From Marinospirillum sp. (GTDB taxonomy: Bacteria; Pseudomonadota; Gammaproteobacteria; Pseudomonadales; Halomonadaceae): a DNA stretch of 9,123 nucleotides. The stretch is from positions 1-9,123 of the forward strand of contig SKIX01000139.1 of the NCBI GenBank assembly GCA_007116195.1. The letters are read 5' to 3'. The notes below the pieces were generated by a model. That model did no database searches. It had not been told where the DNA came from and saw nothing but the letters and a program-made list of their open reading frames with translations. Positions 8,295 to 9,123 of this stretch are shown here, one piece after another. Each line of letters starts with the position of its first letter. The first letter of the stretch is position 1. A program made the position numbers and the translations under genes.

Positions 8295-8300
8295 CTCCTC
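8295..8300 (-). promoter_or_regulatory. Ribosome-binding site favouring the GTG start of mrp
   Basis: The minus strand reads GAGGAG, then seven bases (AATTCAG), then GTG at 8287-8285. This is near-ideal Shine-Dalgarno sequence and spacing. The in-frame ATG 30 bases upstream has nothing comparable. Confidence 0.65.
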
Positions 8301-8319
8301 AGTATATTGTTAGCCATTT

Positions 8320-8348
8320 ATTCTACTGCTCAGGAAGGTCTCTAGCAA
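8320..8348 (-). promoter_or_regulatory. Candidate sigma-70 promoter of mrp
   Basis: On the minus strand TTGCTA (8348-8343, four of six) and TAGAAT (8325-8320, five of six) are 17 bases apart. The transcript would start near 8313, after the upstream ATG (8317-8315), which fits translation from the GTG at 8287 with a leader of about 26 bases. It also suggests that mrp is expressed independently of the UmuD-like gene. Confidence 0.45.
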
Positions 8349-8389
8349 AAGCCTGAAAAGAAAAAAATGATCTTTCTCAAGAACTCAGG

Positions 8390-8827
8390 CTAACCTCTAG
8401 GTTGGTGTAAAACCCAGGTAACTACCCCCCAGAACCGTTGCTGATCGTCTAGCTGTGTAATTTCAATAGGAGGGTGGCTTGCCTGCTTAGAATCGGCAAG
8501 CAACCAAGCACGCCCCTTTTTTTCGTAAAAGCGCCGAACAAGAAGCTCGCCTAGCATAACAGCGACCACTATTTGCTGATTTTTAGGTGTGATTGAGGAA
8601 TCAACAACCAATAAGTCACCATCTTGAATGCCAGCGTCCAACATGGCTTGTCCTTTGACACGGCAAAAGTAGGTGGAGGAGGGCCTGGGTACTAGATGCT
8701 GATCGAGTGATAAGGTATGGCCAGCAAAATCCTGGCCTGGGCTTGGAAAGCCGCTTGCTAAACGTTTTTCAACGGCTGGGTTGGGTGTCTTCTTGCGACT
8801 GAGGCAAAAAATTTCTTCTACTTCCAT
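8390..8827 (-). CDS. UmuD-like S24-family protein with both catalytic residues replaced
   Basis: This 145-residue protein aligns from about residue 20 to its end with UmuD, the self-cleaving subunit of SOS polymerase V. Compare LASGFPSPGQDF with UmuD CGFPSPAADY, HPSATYF-like RPSSTYF, AGIQDGDLLVVDSSIT with GGISDGDLLIVDSAIT, and FWGVVTWVLHQ with the UmuD ending. The active-site motif GDSM (UmuD Ser60) is GQAM here, with Ala61 at 8647-8645. UmuD Lys97 (VKKL) is Arg98 (VRRF; 8536-8534). The residue before the scissile Gly is Ser25, not Cys or Ala. By knowledge of the S24/LexA family it should be unable to cleave itself. It has no helix-turn-helix domain, so it is not LexA. The reading frame is intact, so it is not an obvious pseudogene. 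No umuC is adjacent in the window. The ATG at 8827 has AGGTGA just upstream. Confidence 0.88.
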   Translation of the reverse strand: MEVEEIFCLSRKKTPNPAVEKRLASGFPSPGQDFAGHTLSLDQHLVPRPSSTYFCRVKGQAMLDAGIQDGDLLVVDSSITPKNQQIVVAVMLGELLVRRFYEKKGRAWLLADSKQASHPPIEITQLDDQQRFWGVVTWVLHQPRG

Positions 8828-8857
8828 GGTTCACCTGCTACTAAGAGATATAGGGTC

Positions 8858-8886
8858 ATGATAGCTGTATAAATATCAGTATTCTA
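8858..8886 (-). promoter_or_regulatory. Weak candidate promoter with an imperfect LexA-box-like dyad
   Basis: On the minus strand TATCAT (8863-8858, five of six for -10) lies 17 bases from TAGAAT (8886-8881, only three of six for -35). Between them, 8865-8879 is a CTG-N9-CAG dyad, one base shorter than the LexA consensus CTG-N10-CAG. The position suits an SOS operator, but the short spacing argues against canonical LexA binding. Both calls are tentative. Confidence 0.28.
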
Positions 8887-9032
8887 GTGGTTTTGGCAGT
8901 TTTTGGGTTAGTAATAAGTGCATAAGCCTTTTCATTTAAGCTTAATTTTAGATGCTTCTATTCCTGTATTTTTTTGTACAACTCCTTTAGACTCAGCATT
9001 CCATTTTTCTTTATATCAGGATTCTCTGATTT

Positions 9033-9123
9033 ATGCGTCCGCGACTGAAGAAACTGCTCCCCCTGTTGGTGATTCTGCTGGCCTTGGTGGTCTTTGTTGT
9101 TTTACGCGCGACCCGCCCGGAGC
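9033..9123 (+). CDS. N-terminus of a probable RND-efflux periplasmic adaptor (HlyD/MFP family), cut by window edge
   Basis: Thirty residues are visible from the ATG at 9033: a basic start (MRPRLKK), a single hydrophobic segment (LLPLLVILLALVVFVVL) and RATRPE. An N-terminal anchor followed by ATRPE is common in membrane-fusion adaptors of RND efflux pumps, which bridge the inner-membrane pump and an outer-membrane channel. The hallmark lipoyl and hairpin domains are beyond the edge, so the assignment rests on this short stretch. AGGA at 9018-9021 is the only ribosome-binding candidate and is 11 bases from the ATG, which is long. It diverges from the UmuD-like gene across about 205 bases that hold short palindromes (TTAAGCTTAA at 8936-8945, TTGTACAA at 8974-8981) but no clear promoter. 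Confidence 0.6.
   Translation, partial: MRPRLKKLLPLLVILLALVVFVVLRATRPE

Noticed and set aside
8390..8827. Reading the S24 protein as LexA
   Set aside because: There is no N-terminal helix-turn-helix domain, and the length and FPSP...DGDLLVVDS pattern match UmuD rather than LexA.

Overview
The window looks like chromosomal DNA from a gammaproteobacterium of the Pseudomonadales/Oceanospirillales type. The protein sequences, the moderate GC content (roughly half, judged by eye) and the gene order support this. The order purN-purM / DUF2066-hda / ... / DUF2069-wrbA-arsC / yihY is, from memory, close to Pseudomonas aeruginosa PA0944-PA0951. I cannot name the genus. No insertion sequence, phage, CRISPR array or integrase is visible.

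Layout. The left end carries the purine genes purM and the start of purN on the minus strand, overlapping by four bases. Diverging from them on the plus strand are a secreted DUF2066 protein and Hda, the regulator that inactivates DnaA after replication starts. Next is a plus-strand gene with its own promoter, encoding a PAS-like plus degenerate GGDEF protein. It converges on a minus-strand set (arsC, wrbA, DUF2069), and the two sets share one hairpin terminator that overlaps both stop codons. Diverging from arsC is yihY, coupled by an ATGA overlap to a small two-helix membrane protein. Directly after that comes a single tRNA-Ala(GGC) with a consensus sigma-70 promoter. Converging on the tRNA is a short Mrp/ApbC iron-sulfur carrier ATPase. 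Upstream of Mrp, on the same strand, is a UmuD-like S24 protein, and diverging from that is the start of an RND-efflux adaptor cut by the window edge.

Most of the window is conserved housekeeping sequence. The most interesting gene is the UmuD-like protein. It aligns with UmuD over nearly its whole length, but both catalytic residues are replaced (Ser to Ala, Lys to Arg) and the cleavage-site residue before Gly is Ser. It looks like a natural counterpart of a non-cleavable UmuD, and no umuC is visible beside it. The GGDEF protein is a second enzyme-like protein with a lost active site: SGRKL replaces GG(D/E)EF, while some GTP-contact positions are kept. Its promoter carries a perfect 6-4-6 palindrome over the -10 box. 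The Mrp protein lacks the usual N-terminal MIP18/DUF59 domain, and its best-supported start is a GTG rather than the upstream ATG. I do not see a clear new multi-gene system here.
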